Positions 46,501 to 54,621 of a stretch of DNA of 64,000 bases are shown here, piece by piece (the first letter of the stretch is position 1; each line of letters starts with the position of its first letter). The notes under the pieces were generated by a model, which was not told the DNA's origin, ran no database searches, and saw only the letters and a program-made list of their open reading frames with translations. The position numbers were made by a program, and so were the translations under genes. Source of the stretch: Dyella amyloliquefaciens (GTDB taxonomy: Bacteria; Pseudomonadota; Gammaproteobacteria; Xanthomonadales; Rhodanobacteraceae); NCBI RefSeq assembly GCF_004296575.1, contig NZ_SAYT01000003.1:186001-250000 (forward strand), read 5' to 3'.

Positions 46501-49280
46501 GCAGTGGTGGCGACTTCGACCTGACCAACAGCGTAGCCCTGACGCAGTCCGGCCCGCTTCGGGTACTGGGCAACACCACGCTCGATGCCGGCACCCACGC
46601 GATCATGCTGGGCAACAACGGCAACGATCTGCACGGCGCGGTGAGCCTGCTCGCTGGCAACACGCAGATTGCCAATGATCGTGCCTTGACGTTCGGAACC
46701 AGCACCCTCTCAGGCAACCTGGACGCGACCACGGCCAACGCCATCATCAGTCAGGCGGGCGCGCTGAGCGTTGCCGGCGCCAGCACCTTCAATGCAGGCA
46801 CTGGCGCCATCGCGCTGGGCAACAGTGCAAACCAGCTGCAAGGTGCGGTAAGCCTCAACGGTAGCGATGCGCAGATCGCCAATGGCCGCGCCCTGGTGCT
46901 AGGTACCAGCACGCTTTCGGGGAGCCTGGGCGCAAACACGGCGAACGGGGCCATCAGTCAGTCGGGTGTGTTGAGCGTGGCGGGTACCAGCACCTTCAAT
47001 GCGGGTACTGGCTCCATCACGCTCAACAACGGCGCCAATGAACTGCTTGGAAGGATAAGCATCAACGGTGGTGACACATGGATCACCTCCGGCCTTGCCA
47101 TGATCCTGGGCGCCAGCACTATTTCCGGCAATCTGGTTGCCACGACCGCCAATACGCTGATCACCCAGACGGGTGCGCTTAATGTGGCGGGTGCGAGCGT
47201 GTTCAACGCCGGTAGTGGCGCGATCACGCTCAACAACAGAACCAATAGTCTGCAAGGGGCGGTGAGCGTCATCGGTGGTGATACGCAGATTGCCAACAGC
47301 GGCGCTTTGGTCTTTGGAACCAGCAGCATTACCGGCAATTTGGGTGCAACCGCGGTCGACGCAGCGATCAGCCAGACCGGGTCGATAAAGGTGATGGGCG
47401 CAAGCGTGTTCGATGCGGGCACCGGCGCAATCACGCTGAGTCATATCGGTAACGAGCTGCACGGGCCGGTGAGCTTCAGCGGCGCCGACACGGTTGTGGC
47501 CAATGACAGGGATCTGGTCCTCGGCGCCAGCACTATCTCCGGCAATCTGGGAGTGACTGCGGCCAACGCGACCATCAGCCAGAGCGGCCGCTTGAACGTA
47601 TCAGGTACAAGCACGTTCGATGCCGGCACTGGCACCATCTCGCTCGGGAGCAACGACAACGCCCTGGTGGGAGCTGTGAGCCTCATCGGCGGCAATGCGC
47701 AGATCGCCAATGGTCGCGCGCTGGTCTTCGGTGCAAGCCATCTCTCTGGCAACCTGGACGCGGCGACGGACAACGCCGCCATCAGTCAGACCGGTGCTCT
47801 CAGCGTGGCCGGTACCAGTGCGCTCGATGCCGGCACCGGCACGATCACCCTGGACCGTGGCAACGACCTGCGTGGCGCTGTAAGCCTTATCGGTGGCGAT
47901 ACGGAGATCACCAATGGTGGTCCGCTGCTGTTCGGTGCAAGCCAGATCAACGGCAATCTGAGCGTCACCACGACAGACCCGGCCATAGGGCAGAGCGGAG
48001 CCTTGAGCGTCACGGGAAACAGCTACTTCGACGCGGGCACCGGCAGCATCGCACTCACGGATGCGAACAACCGGCTGGGTGGACAGGTCAGTGCCACCGG
48101 CACGGGCATCGCGATCACCAATGCCGGCGATCTGCGCATCGCCGCACTGTCCAATGGTGCAAACGGAGCGGTCAGCCTGGTCTCGGTCAATGGCACCCTG
48201 ATACTGCCGGGCACCGCCATTGCCGCCGGCACCTCGGATCTTTCGCTGATGTCAGGGGGCGGGGTGCTTGCCACGGCGGGTGCATTGAGTGGCGCCAACG
48301 TGGCGTTGTCGGGCAGCGGCGGCGTCAGCCTTGGCCATGACGTCTCGGCAACGAACGAGCTGAACGTGGTCAGCAGCAACGGCGCAATCACCCAGACCGG
48401 CGGCGTGTTGAACGCGGGCACTCTGACCGGCGGTTCGTATGGCAGCGCCAACCTGTCCCAGGCGAACCTGGTTCGCAACGTGGGCAGCTTCAGCGCCAAC
48501 GGCTTCAGCATGAACAATGCCGCCAGCCTGACCATCCTGGGCCCGGTAAGCAGCACGGGCGATGTATCGCTGACGACACAGCACGGCGACCTCACACTGG
48601 CCGGGTTGCTGAGCGGCAACAGCGTCACCTTGAATATCGCCGGCGCGATCAACGAAGAGGCGTCCGGTAGCCTCGTCGCGACAACCTTGAGCGGCAGCGC
48701 AGGTGGAGCGACCTCGCTGGGTACGCACGATCAGCCGGCGAGCAACCGTATCGGCACGCTCGGACGCTTCACCTCGCCCGCCGGATTCAGCCTCACCAAC
48801 GACCAGACGCTGACGCTCGCCTCGGTAAATGGCAGCACCTATACGGTGGATGCGGGTACGTCTTCGCTCTATCTCTGGGTTCGCGATGGTGATCTGTTGC
48901 AGATCGGTACGACGCCGCTCTATGACGGGAAGGGGACCTTTGCAGCGAGCAACCGTATCGGTACCGCAGCGGCACCGCTCTATGTGTTCGGCACGCAGCC
49001 GCAGGTGGTCGAGTTCGTCGGCAACCCGCCGGCTTATTTCTATGCGGTTGACCGTCAGGGCAATCCACTGACCGTGATTGGCGGGCAGTCGCGCAATCTC
49101 ACCGCCAGCCTGTCATATGGCCGAGAGCGCAGCGCCATTCATCGCCAGGACTCCTATATCGATACGAGTGCGGTGACTCAGAGCGGCCACCAGTACGGCA
49201 TTGTGGCCCCGGGCATACGATTGCCGCGCGATCTGAGTGCATGTGTTCCTCATCCACAGGCTGATTGCAGGAGCAACTGA
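43560..49280 (+). CDS. TpsA exoprotein with filamentous-hemagglutinin N-terminal domain
   Basis: A 1906-residue secreted beta-helix protein, partner of the upstream TpsB. It has an extended signal (basic residues 1-24, hydrophobic to about 45), then a TPS secretion domain (about 50-300) with NWTSFDIASNASVVFSQP and LINPAGIVFG, the NPNG-like motif at 139-142. The rest is Gly/Asn/Ser/Thr-rich repeats: FHA-type 'TLTGSSxGxTTLxQxxNxIxxLGxF' units and, at residues 1000-1515, seven to eight tandem units of about 69 residues. The C terminus carries Cys1895 and Cys1903 (CVPHPQADC). Likely an adhesin; no toxin domain or immunity gene is seen. Confidence 0.9.
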   Translation: MNSIHDRVHRNAFPSMAHLKRKALPLSLSLLGMVTGSLLPWSEAAGAGPTAGTLPTGGVVVSGSANISTTGTTLTVTQSSAQAAMNWTSFDIASNASVVFSQPSANAIALNRIGIGSSTPAASQIFGSLSANGQVFLINPAGIVFGAAASVNVGGLVASTLDMDPATLAGGSQRFHLDNNTGTGASVVNHGTITAATGGGVVLAGGSVSNDGMILASAGHIFLDGADHATLDFDGNNLINVTVTGGLASGSGTAVNNSGTLQSDGGTVVLQASATPGLFSQMVNNAGVIKAESLSGAGGTVQLIGTGGGVTNSGQISVNGTNGGNVAITSDQAVNAGGTITATGGSTGSLALSGSALTLGGAIDAGGGQISLTSGGSTTQTAGSLSGATLTGSSVDATTLAQSGNAITSLSNYESGGNLTLATSGSLALAGNVSGNAVTLNAAAITEAAGAVFSANSLAGGSTGSTVLNQANQLGTLGNYTTGGNFTLVNGQAITQSGALRVQGSTSLSAGSNSITLSNGNNALLGSVRVTGGNTQINCASALTFGASAITGNLIATTANAGINQIGALNVTGTSTFNAGAGAIALTNANNTLATSTGQTVNATGTGIAITNSGDLHVGMLADGANGAVSLVAGGLLYLPTTAITTGTADLTLVSNGGVLATSANLSGNNVTLSGSQGITLAHNVTAANTFNLTSSNGAISQTAGTLAANTLTGTSQNATTLSQFNQVAQLGNFSANGFSLSSSGALAITGAVNSSTVALNVIGALTETTGGSVTASSLTGSSTGATALNQTNNQITQLGGFTANGFSLYNAGALSVAGPLNSTGNVALTSQSGDLTLAGTVSGTGVTLQAHGGAIAQLAGGLTATTLTGASQGSTTLTQSGNQVSRLGGFSANGFSLTDANALTVSGPLNSTGDVTLTSLGGDLSLAGALNGANVVLTAGNGAVNQAAGSLTATSLSGQSSGMTSLTQSGNAINQLGSYSSGGDFDLTNSVALTQSGPLRVLGNTTLDAGTHAIMLGNNGNDLHGAVSLLAGNTQIANDRALTFGTSTLSGNLDATTANAIISQAGALSVAGASTFNAGTGAIALGNSANQLQGAVSLNGSDAQIANGRALVLGTSTLSGSLGANTANGAISQSGVLSVAGTSTFNAGTGSITLNNGANELLGRISINGGDTWITSGLAMILGASTISGNLVATTANTLITQTGALNVAGASVFNAGSGAITLNNRTNSLQGAVSVIGGDTQIANSGALVFGTSSITGNLGATAVDAAISQTGSIKVMGASVFDAGTGAITLSHIGNELHGPVSFSGADTVVANDRDLVLGASTISGNLGVTAANATISQSGRLNVSGTSTFDAGTGTISLGSNDNALVGAVSLIGGNAQIANGRALVFGASHLSGNLDAATDNAAISQTGALSVAGTSALDAGTGTITLDRGNDLRGAVSLIGGDTEITNGGPLLFGASQINGNLSVTTTDPAIGQSGALSVTGNSYFDAGTGSIALTDANNRLGGQVSATGTGIAITNAGDLRIAALSNGANGAVSLVSVNGTLILPGTAIAAGTSDLSLMSGGGVLATAGALSGANVALSGSGGVSLGHDVSATNELNVVSSNGAITQTGGVLNAGTLTGGSYGSANLSQANLVRNVGSFSANGFSMNNAASLTILGPVSSTGDVSLTTQHGDLTLAGLLSGNSVTLNIAGAINEEASGSLVATTLSGSAGGATSLGTHDQPASNRIGTLGRFTSPAGFSLTNDQTLTLASVNGSTYTVDAGTSSLYLWVRDGDLLQIGTTPLYDGKGTFAASNRIGTAAAPLYVFGTQPQVVEFVGNPPAYFYAVDRQGNPLTVIGGQSRNLTASLSYGRERSAIHRQDSYIDTSAVTQSGHQYGIVAPGIRLPRDLSACVPHPQADCRSN
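46558..48104 (+). repeat. Tandem 207-nt coding repeats in tpsA
   Basis: Seven full units plus a partial one of about 69 codons are visible, with the pattern LSVAGTSTFNAGTGAI..., NxLxGAVSLIGG, IANGRALVFGTSTLSGNL and TTANAAISQTG. One more diverged unit lies near 45060-45300. The units differ enough that recombination has not homogenised them recently, but they remain candidates for length variation. Confidence 0.8.
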
Positions 49281-49565
49281 GCCAGCAAGCTTGCTTGATG
49301 TCGGGTGCCGTCGGCACGCGGCGTTCGTGACAGCTTGAAGAGGCCGCGGGCTTCATCGCCTTCGTCAGGGGGCGGTGGAGCGTTTGAGCATCCACGGTGC
49401 GGGGAAATCCGCTCGTTAATCCGCAGCCATCATTTCGAAAATGACGGATGCCACACCACCGAAGTCTGTTCCGCCGGGTGATGTTTTCAGGGGCATGGCG
49501 GTACATACTCGCCTACGCTCGGCCCGCAGATCTCCCCCGTGAATCCTCGCATGGAAGGAAAGGAC

Positions 49566-50078
49566 ATGAAGCTCTTGCCGAAAGCGCTGGTGCTGGCCTC
49601 CTTTGCTGCTCTCTCGCTCACTGCCGCAGCCACATCCGGATCGTCAACGGAAATCGCGACGCACTTCACCGCGTCGCCTTTGCTCGGCAGCTGGACCCTG
49701 GACACATCGCGCATGCCGGTGCCGCCCGCGCAGCGCCCAAGAAGCGTCAGGTTCACGTTTGCCGATGCGGGCAACAACACATGGACCACGCACGTCGATA
49801 TCGTTTATGCGCCCGGTGAAGAGGTCCATTCCGTTGGCACGGCGCCGCTCGATGGGACGTTGTCTGCCGTGGAGAACAGCCCCGAGGCCGACACTGGGGC
49901 AGTAAAGCAGCCGGCCCCCAATGTCCTGGTCATGGCACTGCGTAAAGGTGGTGTCCTTGTGTCGACGCGAATCTACTCCGTGATGCCGGACGGCCAGTCA
50001 CTGGTCGAAACCGCGGTCTACCCAGGCAATGACGGCGTGCCGATCATGAAGACAAATTACTTCACGCGAGTTCGCTAG
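49566..50078 (+). CDS. Small secreted protein of unknown function
   Basis: A 170-residue protein with a clear signal peptide (MKLLPKALVLASFAALSLTAAA). The mature part is beta-rich: LLGSWTLDTSRMP, RSVRFTFADAGNNTWTTHVDIVY, VLVMALRKGGVLVSTRIYSVMPDGQSLVETAVY. This resembles small periplasmic beta-barrel or lipocalin-like proteins of Xanthomonadaceae but I cannot name a family. GGAAAGGAC precedes the ATG at 49566. It is the first gene after tpsA, separated by 285 bases, so a link to the secretion system is only positional. Confidence 0.7.
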   Translation: MKLLPKALVLASFAALSLTAAATSGSSTEIATHFTASPLLGSWTLDTSRMPVPPAQRPRSVRFTFADAGNNTWTTHVDIVYAPGEEVHSVGTAPLDGTLSAVENSPEADTGAVKQPAPNVLVMALRKGGVLVSTRIYSVMPDGQSLVETAVYPGNDGVPIMKTNYFTRVR

Positions 50079-50144
50079 GCTTGCGGAAGTAAAGTCAACG
50101 CTGCGTTCGCAGATATGCCTTCACGGCATCATGTATCCCATGCG

Positions 50145-50162
50145 TGCATGTCGATACATGCA
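50145..50162. repeat. Palindrome resembling the hairpin of the 268-nt element
   Basis: TGCATGTCGATACATGCA forms a 7-bp hairpin with loop CGAT. It shares ATGTCGATACA with the conserved hairpin of the structured element (11027-11042 and 21446-21461) and is followed by GTTCTT, which also lies beside that hairpin in the element. It could be a remnant or coincidence. The surrounding 50079-50368 otherwise shows no gene. Confidence 0.35.
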
Positions 50163-50368
50163 TACCTGTTCTTGCCCCAGGCCTCGAAGGGGAAGGCAAT
50201 GCTGATTGCTCATCGCACTGCCATTGTTCGGCTCCAAACGGACACAAATGACCAGCGTCCAGGCACCAGATCGTTCCAGGGTGGCGAAACCTTGGCTGCC
50301 TGCGTAGCGGATGCAGCCGGCATAAAAGGACAAATGGCTGGAACGTACGCCACTCAAGGGCAAGGATC

Positions 50369-51271
50369 ATGGGAAAAAGAAGGACTGCAATCTGGTGTCT
50401 TCTCCCGGCGCTGATCGCGTTTATTGGACTTGTCGGCGTGTGGGTTGCCGGCTCATTTCTTGTCCGCCCCATTCGTGGTTCTATCGGCGCGCCACCTCAG
50501 GATCTTGCCGCACGGCCGGTCCTTATGGACAGCGCAGACGGTGAATCGATTCACGGCTGGCTTGCGAGTGGTATCGCTGGGCAGGGGGTTGTGCTGTTGC
50601 TACATGGCGTTCGCGCTGACCGACGGGCCATGATCGATCGGGCCAGGTTTCTGCACGCTGCAGGCTATACGGTGTTGTTGATCGACTTCCAAGCCGCAGG
50701 TGAGAGCCCTGGTAAAGCCATAACCTTCGGTTTTCGCGAAGCGGATGACGTGAAGGCATCGCTGCGGTATATCCGCTGGCAGTTCCCGGGTGAGCACGTG
50801 GGCATCATCGGCACATCCATGGGCGGGGCCGCTACGATCCTGGCCGAACCGGAGATGGAGGCTGATGCGGTCGTCCTGGAGCAGGTCTATCCAACGATCG
50901 AGCAGGCGACGGAAAACAGGCTCGCCATCCATCTGGGACCCATGGGGCCGTGGCTGGCTCCGGTCTTGCTCATGACTTTGCATAGCCATCTCGGCATCGT
51001 TCCCGAACAGCTGTGCCCGATCGAACATATCGGCCATCTAGCAATGCCGAAGCTATTGATCGCAGGCGGCCGGGACCGGGACACGACCATTGCCGAGTCC
51101 TACGCGATGTTCCGAGCAGCGTCAGGGTACAAACAACTCTGGGTGGTGCATGGGGCAGGGCATGTAGATCTATGCCGGTATGCCGGAGCTGACTATCAGG
51201 CGCGAGTGCTCAGCTTTTTCGCGACGTGGCTGCATGGAAATGCAGGGCAACTGCTAACTGCTGTCCACTAG
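50369..51271 (+). CDS. Membrane-anchored alpha/beta hydrolase
   Basis: A 300-residue protein with an N-terminal membrane anchor (residues 8-30) followed by an alpha/beta hydrolase domain: oxyanion segment VVLLLHGVRADRRAMIDRA, YTVLLIDFQAAGESPG, nucleophile elbow GTSMGG (Ser150), acid in LLIAGGRDRDT and His in VVHGAGHVDLC. It resembles the uncharacterised serine hydrolases of the YqkD/S9-like group. The substrate is unknown. The ATG at 50369 follows AAGGATC; the 290-base upstream gap holds the palindrome at 50145-50162. Confidence 0.82.
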   Translation: MGKRRTAIWCLLPALIAFIGLVGVWVAGSFLVRPIRGSIGAPPQDLAARPVLMDSADGESIHGWLASGIAGQGVVLLLHGVRADRRAMIDRARFLHAAGYTVLLIDFQAAGESPGKAITFGFREADDVKASLRYIRWQFPGEHVGIIGTSMGGAATILAEPEMEADAVVLEQVYPTIEQATENRLAIHLGPMGPWLAPVLLMTLHSHLGIVPEQLCPIEHIGHLAMPKLLIAGGRDRDTTIAESYAMFRAASGYKQLWVVHGAGHVDLCRYAGADYQARVLSFFATWLHGNAGQLLTAVH

Positions 51272-51314
51272 GCGAGATGTCCGGATTTGGCACCCCAGCC
51301 CCGGTATTCCTTAG

Positions 51315-51830
51315 TCAGGGGGAATAACGCGTGAAGACAAAGTCGCGATCTTTCACGGGTACGTGACAGGCGTAGCACGCCGTGGCGGTTACGTGGGACG
51401 GTGCGCCGTCGTTGAACTGCGCGAAACCCCAGCCGCCAGTCGAGGCGTACTCGCGCGAATGCTTGACCATGAATTGAACGTTGGTCGGATGGCCAGCCAC
51501 GAAGGATTGGGTGCGGCCGAAGGCCTTGTTGTTTTCCTCTGACGGCACATAAGCCCATGCGATGCGGGCGATGATGGCGCCGTCGGGAAATGGCAGGGTT
51601 CCTTCACGGTAGGCTTTCACCGCGATCTCGTTGCCAAGTATCGCCCGGATGTCGTTGAGGCTGCCTTCCTCGTGGGCGACGGAGATCAACTTCCAGTCGC
51701 GGTATCCGTCAGGGAGTTTTCCGCCGAGGACCGCGGCGCTGCCGCTGCTTTCCTGTGCCGACGACCACATGGCGGCGCCGAGCCCCACGATCGCTGCAGC
51801 CGCCATCGCCAGGGCCTGGGCTTTCCTCAT
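51315..51830 (-). CDS. Cytochrome P460-family protein
   Basis: A 171-residue periplasmic c-type heme protein with a signal helix (residues 1-25), a beta-rich domain (LPDGYRDWKLISVAH at 39-53; IIARIAWAY; GGWGFAQF) and the heme-attachment motif CYACH at 152-156 near the C terminus, the order typical of cytochrome P460 and c'-beta. Such proteins oxidise hydroxylamine/NO or bind NO. Whether this one has the Lys-heme cross-link cannot be told by eye. GGAGA lies upstream of the ATG at 51830. It is divergent from the response-regulator gene. Confidence 0.85.
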   Translation of the reverse strand: MRKAQALAMAAAAIVGLGAAMWSSAQESSGSAAVLGGKLPDGYRDWKLISVAHEEGSLNDIRAILGNEIAVKAYREGTLPFPDGAIIARIAWAYVPSEENNKAFGRTQSFVAGHPTNVQFMVKHSREYASTGGWGFAQFNDGAPSHVTATACYACHVPVKDRDFVFTRYSP

Positions 51831-52048
51831 GAGATGTCTCCAAAAGTGTGGACGAACGCACATTGTTGTCGTTCGAGATGACTGTTGCTTGTCTTATCCA
51901 TGGGGCGGGGATTTGTTCCGGGGGATATGGCCTTATCGTCTTTCACTGTGTCCCGGGCCGGGTGGCGCCCGCTCTCGTCACAAAGCGAGGAGTGGTCGAT
52001 ACAATGGGGATGTCCAGCGAAAGGCGAGGGGCTTCCAAGGGAGGGGCA

Positions 52049-52732
52049 ATGGATGCTGCCACGGGGTTGGGATTGACGTTGGTGGTGGATGATGACGCGT
52101 CGATGCGTCGACGCCTCGTAAATCTGGTTGAAGCGATAGGTGGCTCGGGCACGACCTGTGTTGCCGGATCGGTTGCCGATGCCCAGGGCAAGGCCCAGAC
52201 GACACCGTCGCTGCGTACGGCGCTGGTTGATCTTGGCCTGCCAGACGGCCATGGCATCGAGCTGATTGCGTGGCTTGGTGATTTCCACCCCCATGTGACC
52301 TGCGTGGTGATTTCCGCGTGGGGCGATGAGCGCAGCGTGCTTGGCGCACTGCGTGCAGGCGCGGTGGGTTATCTGCTCAAGGAACGCGATGACGATGAAT
52401 TGCGCCTGGCGCTGTTGAGCATGGCGCGGGGCGGGGCGCCCATCGATCCTTTCGTTGCGCGTGGCATCCTCGCCCTGTTGCCGAAGCTGAATGACACTCC
52501 CGTATCGAAGACGACTCCCACCAGTGGATCGGAACATGGCGGAATTTCGCGCCGGGAAACCGAGATCCTCGGGCTTGTTGCACAGGGGCACAGCAACCGT
52601 GACATCGCCGGAATGACAGGTCTCTCGCGGTTGACCATCGAAAGCTATACCAAGAGCATCTATCGCAAGCTCGCCGTGGGGTCGCGTACCGCAGCCGTCT
52701 TTGAGGCCAGGGCTCGAGGGATTCTCGATTGA
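52049..52732 (+). CDS. NarL/FixJ-family response regulator
   Basis: A 227-residue two-component regulator. The receiver domain has D14-D16 in LVVDDDASM, phospho-acceptor D61 in ALVDLGLPDGHG, and K111 in YLLKERDD. The LuxR-type helix-turn-helix is at the C terminus: ISRRETEILGLVAQGHSNRDIAGMTGLSRLTIESYTKSIYRKL. GGGAGG sits 4 bases before the ATG at 52049, which is preferred over open-frame starts at 52004, 52010 and 51848. The stop overlaps the start of the histidine kinase gene, so the pair is one unit. Confidence 0.9.
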   Translation: MDAATGLGLTLVVDDDASMRRRLVNLVEAIGGSGTTCVAGSVADAQGKAQTTPSLRTALVDLGLPDGHGIELIAWLGDFHPHVTCVVISAWGDERSVLGALRAGAVGYLLKERDDDELRLALLSMARGGAPIDPFVARGILALLPKLNDTPVSKTTPTSGSEHGGISRRETEILGLVAQGHSNRDIAGMTGLSRLTIESYTKSIYRKLAVGSRTAAVFEARARGILD

Positions 52733-54621
52733 AACGTTGGCCGGCGATCGTGCTGCTGGGGATCGCTGCGCTGCTGCTCTGCGCGTGCGCCCGGCATGCC
52801 GGCGAGTCTTCAACGACGGTTCGCACCCTGGATCGTGCCGATGCGGTGCGCTCGAACTGGGATGCCGCCACGCCCCCTGAGTCGGGCTGGACGCCGGTCG
52901 CGCTTCCCGACACATGGACGCGTCGCTGGGCAGCGCATGACGGCGTGGTCTGGTATCGGTTGCAGTGGTTTCAGGCCGATGATGCAGTGCCTGTCGGCTT
53001 GTTGCTGGACTATGTGTGCCTCGCCGACGCGGTGTATCTCAACGGCAGCCTGATCCACCGTGATCCGCAACTGGTAGAGCCGCTCACGCGCAGCTGGATC
53101 AAGCCGCAGTTTTTCCTGCTCGATCGCCCCTTGTTGCGCCGAGGCCAGAACGAGCTGCTGGTCCGCGTGTCGGGCCTCGCTGCCTATCAACCAGGGTTCG
53201 GCAGGGTGAGGGTGGGCGATCCGGCCGAGGTGCGCGCACGATACGAGACCCATGTTCGCTGGCAGTACGACAGCGAACTGTTCAGCGGTGCCTCGGGCAT
53301 CGTGCTTGGCGGCATCTTCGGCATGTTCTGGCTGTTTCGCCGCAAGGATGCGGTGTACGGCTGGTATGCATTGAGCGCCTGGCTGTTCGCAGCCTACGGC
53401 AGCAATTACGTCACGCGCAGTCCCTGGCCGTTCGCAAGCACGGATGGTTGGCAGGCTTTTGTGGCCGTGCTTTACGTGGCTGCCGCCTTCAGCTTTGCGG
53501 TTTTTCTACTGCGCTATTGCGAAAAGCGCTGGCCTTGGACCGAACGCGTGCTCGGGCTGCTGTGCGCGGTGTTTTTCGTTTATGCGTTGCTGTGGCCCGC
53601 CTCGGCCGGGCCGCATCGAGCCGTGATGATCCTGATGGGTGGCGGGCTGTATTACGTGGCCATCGTGGCCTTTATCGTCCGTGCGGTGCGCGTCCGACGG
53701 ATGGACCAGCGGATTCTTGCCGCCTGCCTGCTGATACCGCTGCTCACCTCGAGCCATGATTTCCTGGTGTTCTTCGGTATCGCCAATGACAGCGCTTACC
53801 TGCTGGCACTGACCTCGCCGCTGACGATGATCGGTCTTGGCTCGGTGCTCGCACACCGTTTCTATGTGGCGATGCGGCGTGTCGAGCATTTCAATGTCGA
53901 GCTGCACCAGGAGGTGGAGCAGGCGACGCGGCGCCTGAGCGAGACGTTGGCGCGCGAACACCAGCTGGCGATAGCCAATACGCGCGCGAGCGAGCGCCTG
54001 AACCTGGTGCGCGACGTGCATGACGGCTTCGGTGGAAGCCTGCTCGGCACCATCGTGGCGCTGGAGAATTCACCTGCCACGAGCGAGACCACCGCCATCG
54101 TCGGCCGGCTGAAGGAGCTGCGTGACGACCTTCGCCTGATCATCGATACGACGGCGCAGGAGCGCGATACGGATCTGGCCGGCCTGCTGGCATCGTTGCG
54201 GCATCGCTGGAGTCACCGCTTTGAAGTGGCCGGCGTGGAGAGCCGGTGGCAACTGGCCGGTGCGGAGCGCTTGCACCTCGGCGCAGCGCGCAGCCTGGAT
54301 CTGCTCCGGTTTCTGCAGGAGGCGCTCACCAACGTGCTCAAGCACGCGCAGGCGAGCAACGTCAGTGTCGTCGTTCGCCGGGATTGTGACGATCTGATCG
54401 TCGAAGTGATCGACGACGGCGTTGGATTCGATTCGCGTGTATCCGGGGAAGGCCTGGGCCTCGCAAGCCTGCAGGCGCGGGCAGACAGGCTGGCTGCGCG
54501 GTTTGACCTTCGCGCCTGTCCCGGTGAGGGAACGGCGATTTCCCTCACGGCAAGCGTCTTTGCAACGACAGGTGCCACTGAAGATCGGTCGTTGCTGGTC
54601 GATCGAACGACGGGCGCTTAA
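52729..54621 (+). CDS. 7TMR-DISM-type sensor histidine kinase
   Basis: A 630-residue sensor. It has an N-terminal lipoprotein-like signal (LLLCACARH), then an extracytoplasmic jelly-roll-like domain (residues 40-170: WTPVALPDTWTRRW, GVVWYRLQWF, VYLNGSLIHRD), seven to eight membrane helices (195-390), a HisKA_3 dimerisation helix with H431 in RDVHDGFGGSLLGTIVAL, and an HATPase domain (LRFLQEALTNVLKHAQASNVSV; VIDDGVGFD; GEGLGLASLQARA). It starts at TTG 52729 with GAGGG upstream, overlapping the response-regulator TGA. The ligand is unknown. Confidence 0.85.
   Translation: MKRWPAIVLLGIAALLLCACARHAGESSTTVRTLDRADAVRSNWDAATPPESGWTPVALPDTWTRRWAAHDGVVWYRLQWFQADDAVPVGLLLDYVCLADAVYLNGSLIHRDPQLVEPLTRSWIKPQFFLLDRPLLRRGQNELLVRVSGLAAYQPGFGRVRVGDPAEVRARYETHVRWQYDSELFSGASGIVLGGIFGMFWLFRRKDAVYGWYALSAWLFAAYGSNYVTRSPWPFASTDGWQAFVAVLYVAAAFSFAVFLLRYCEKRWPWTERVLGLLCAVFFVYALLWPASAGPHRAVMILMGGGLYYVAIVAFIVRAVRVRRMDQRILAACLLIPLLTSSHDFLVFFGIANDSAYLLALTSPLTMIGLGSVLAHRFYVAMRRVEHFNVELHQEVEQATRRLSETLAREHQLAIANTRASERLNLVRDVHDGFGGSLLGTIVALENSPATSETTAIVGRLKELRDDLRLIIDTTAQERDTDLAGLLASLRHRWSHRFEVAGVESRWQLAGAERLHLGAARSLDLLRFLQEALTNVLKHAQASNVSVVVRRDCDDLIVEVIDDGVGFDSRVSGEGLGLASLQARADRLAARFDLRACPGEGTAISLTASVFATTGATEDRSLLVDRTTGA

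Noticed and set aside
43749-48728. Series of long open frames antisense to tpsA
   Set aside because: They arise from the repetitive Gly/Thr/Ala codons of tpsA, end at repeat boundaries and have no start signals.
43560-50078. TpsA locus considered as a contact-dependent inhibition (CdiA/CdiI) system
   Set aside because: The C terminus has no VENN-like motif or toxin domain, and the next gene encodes a secreted protein, not a cytoplasmic immunity protein.
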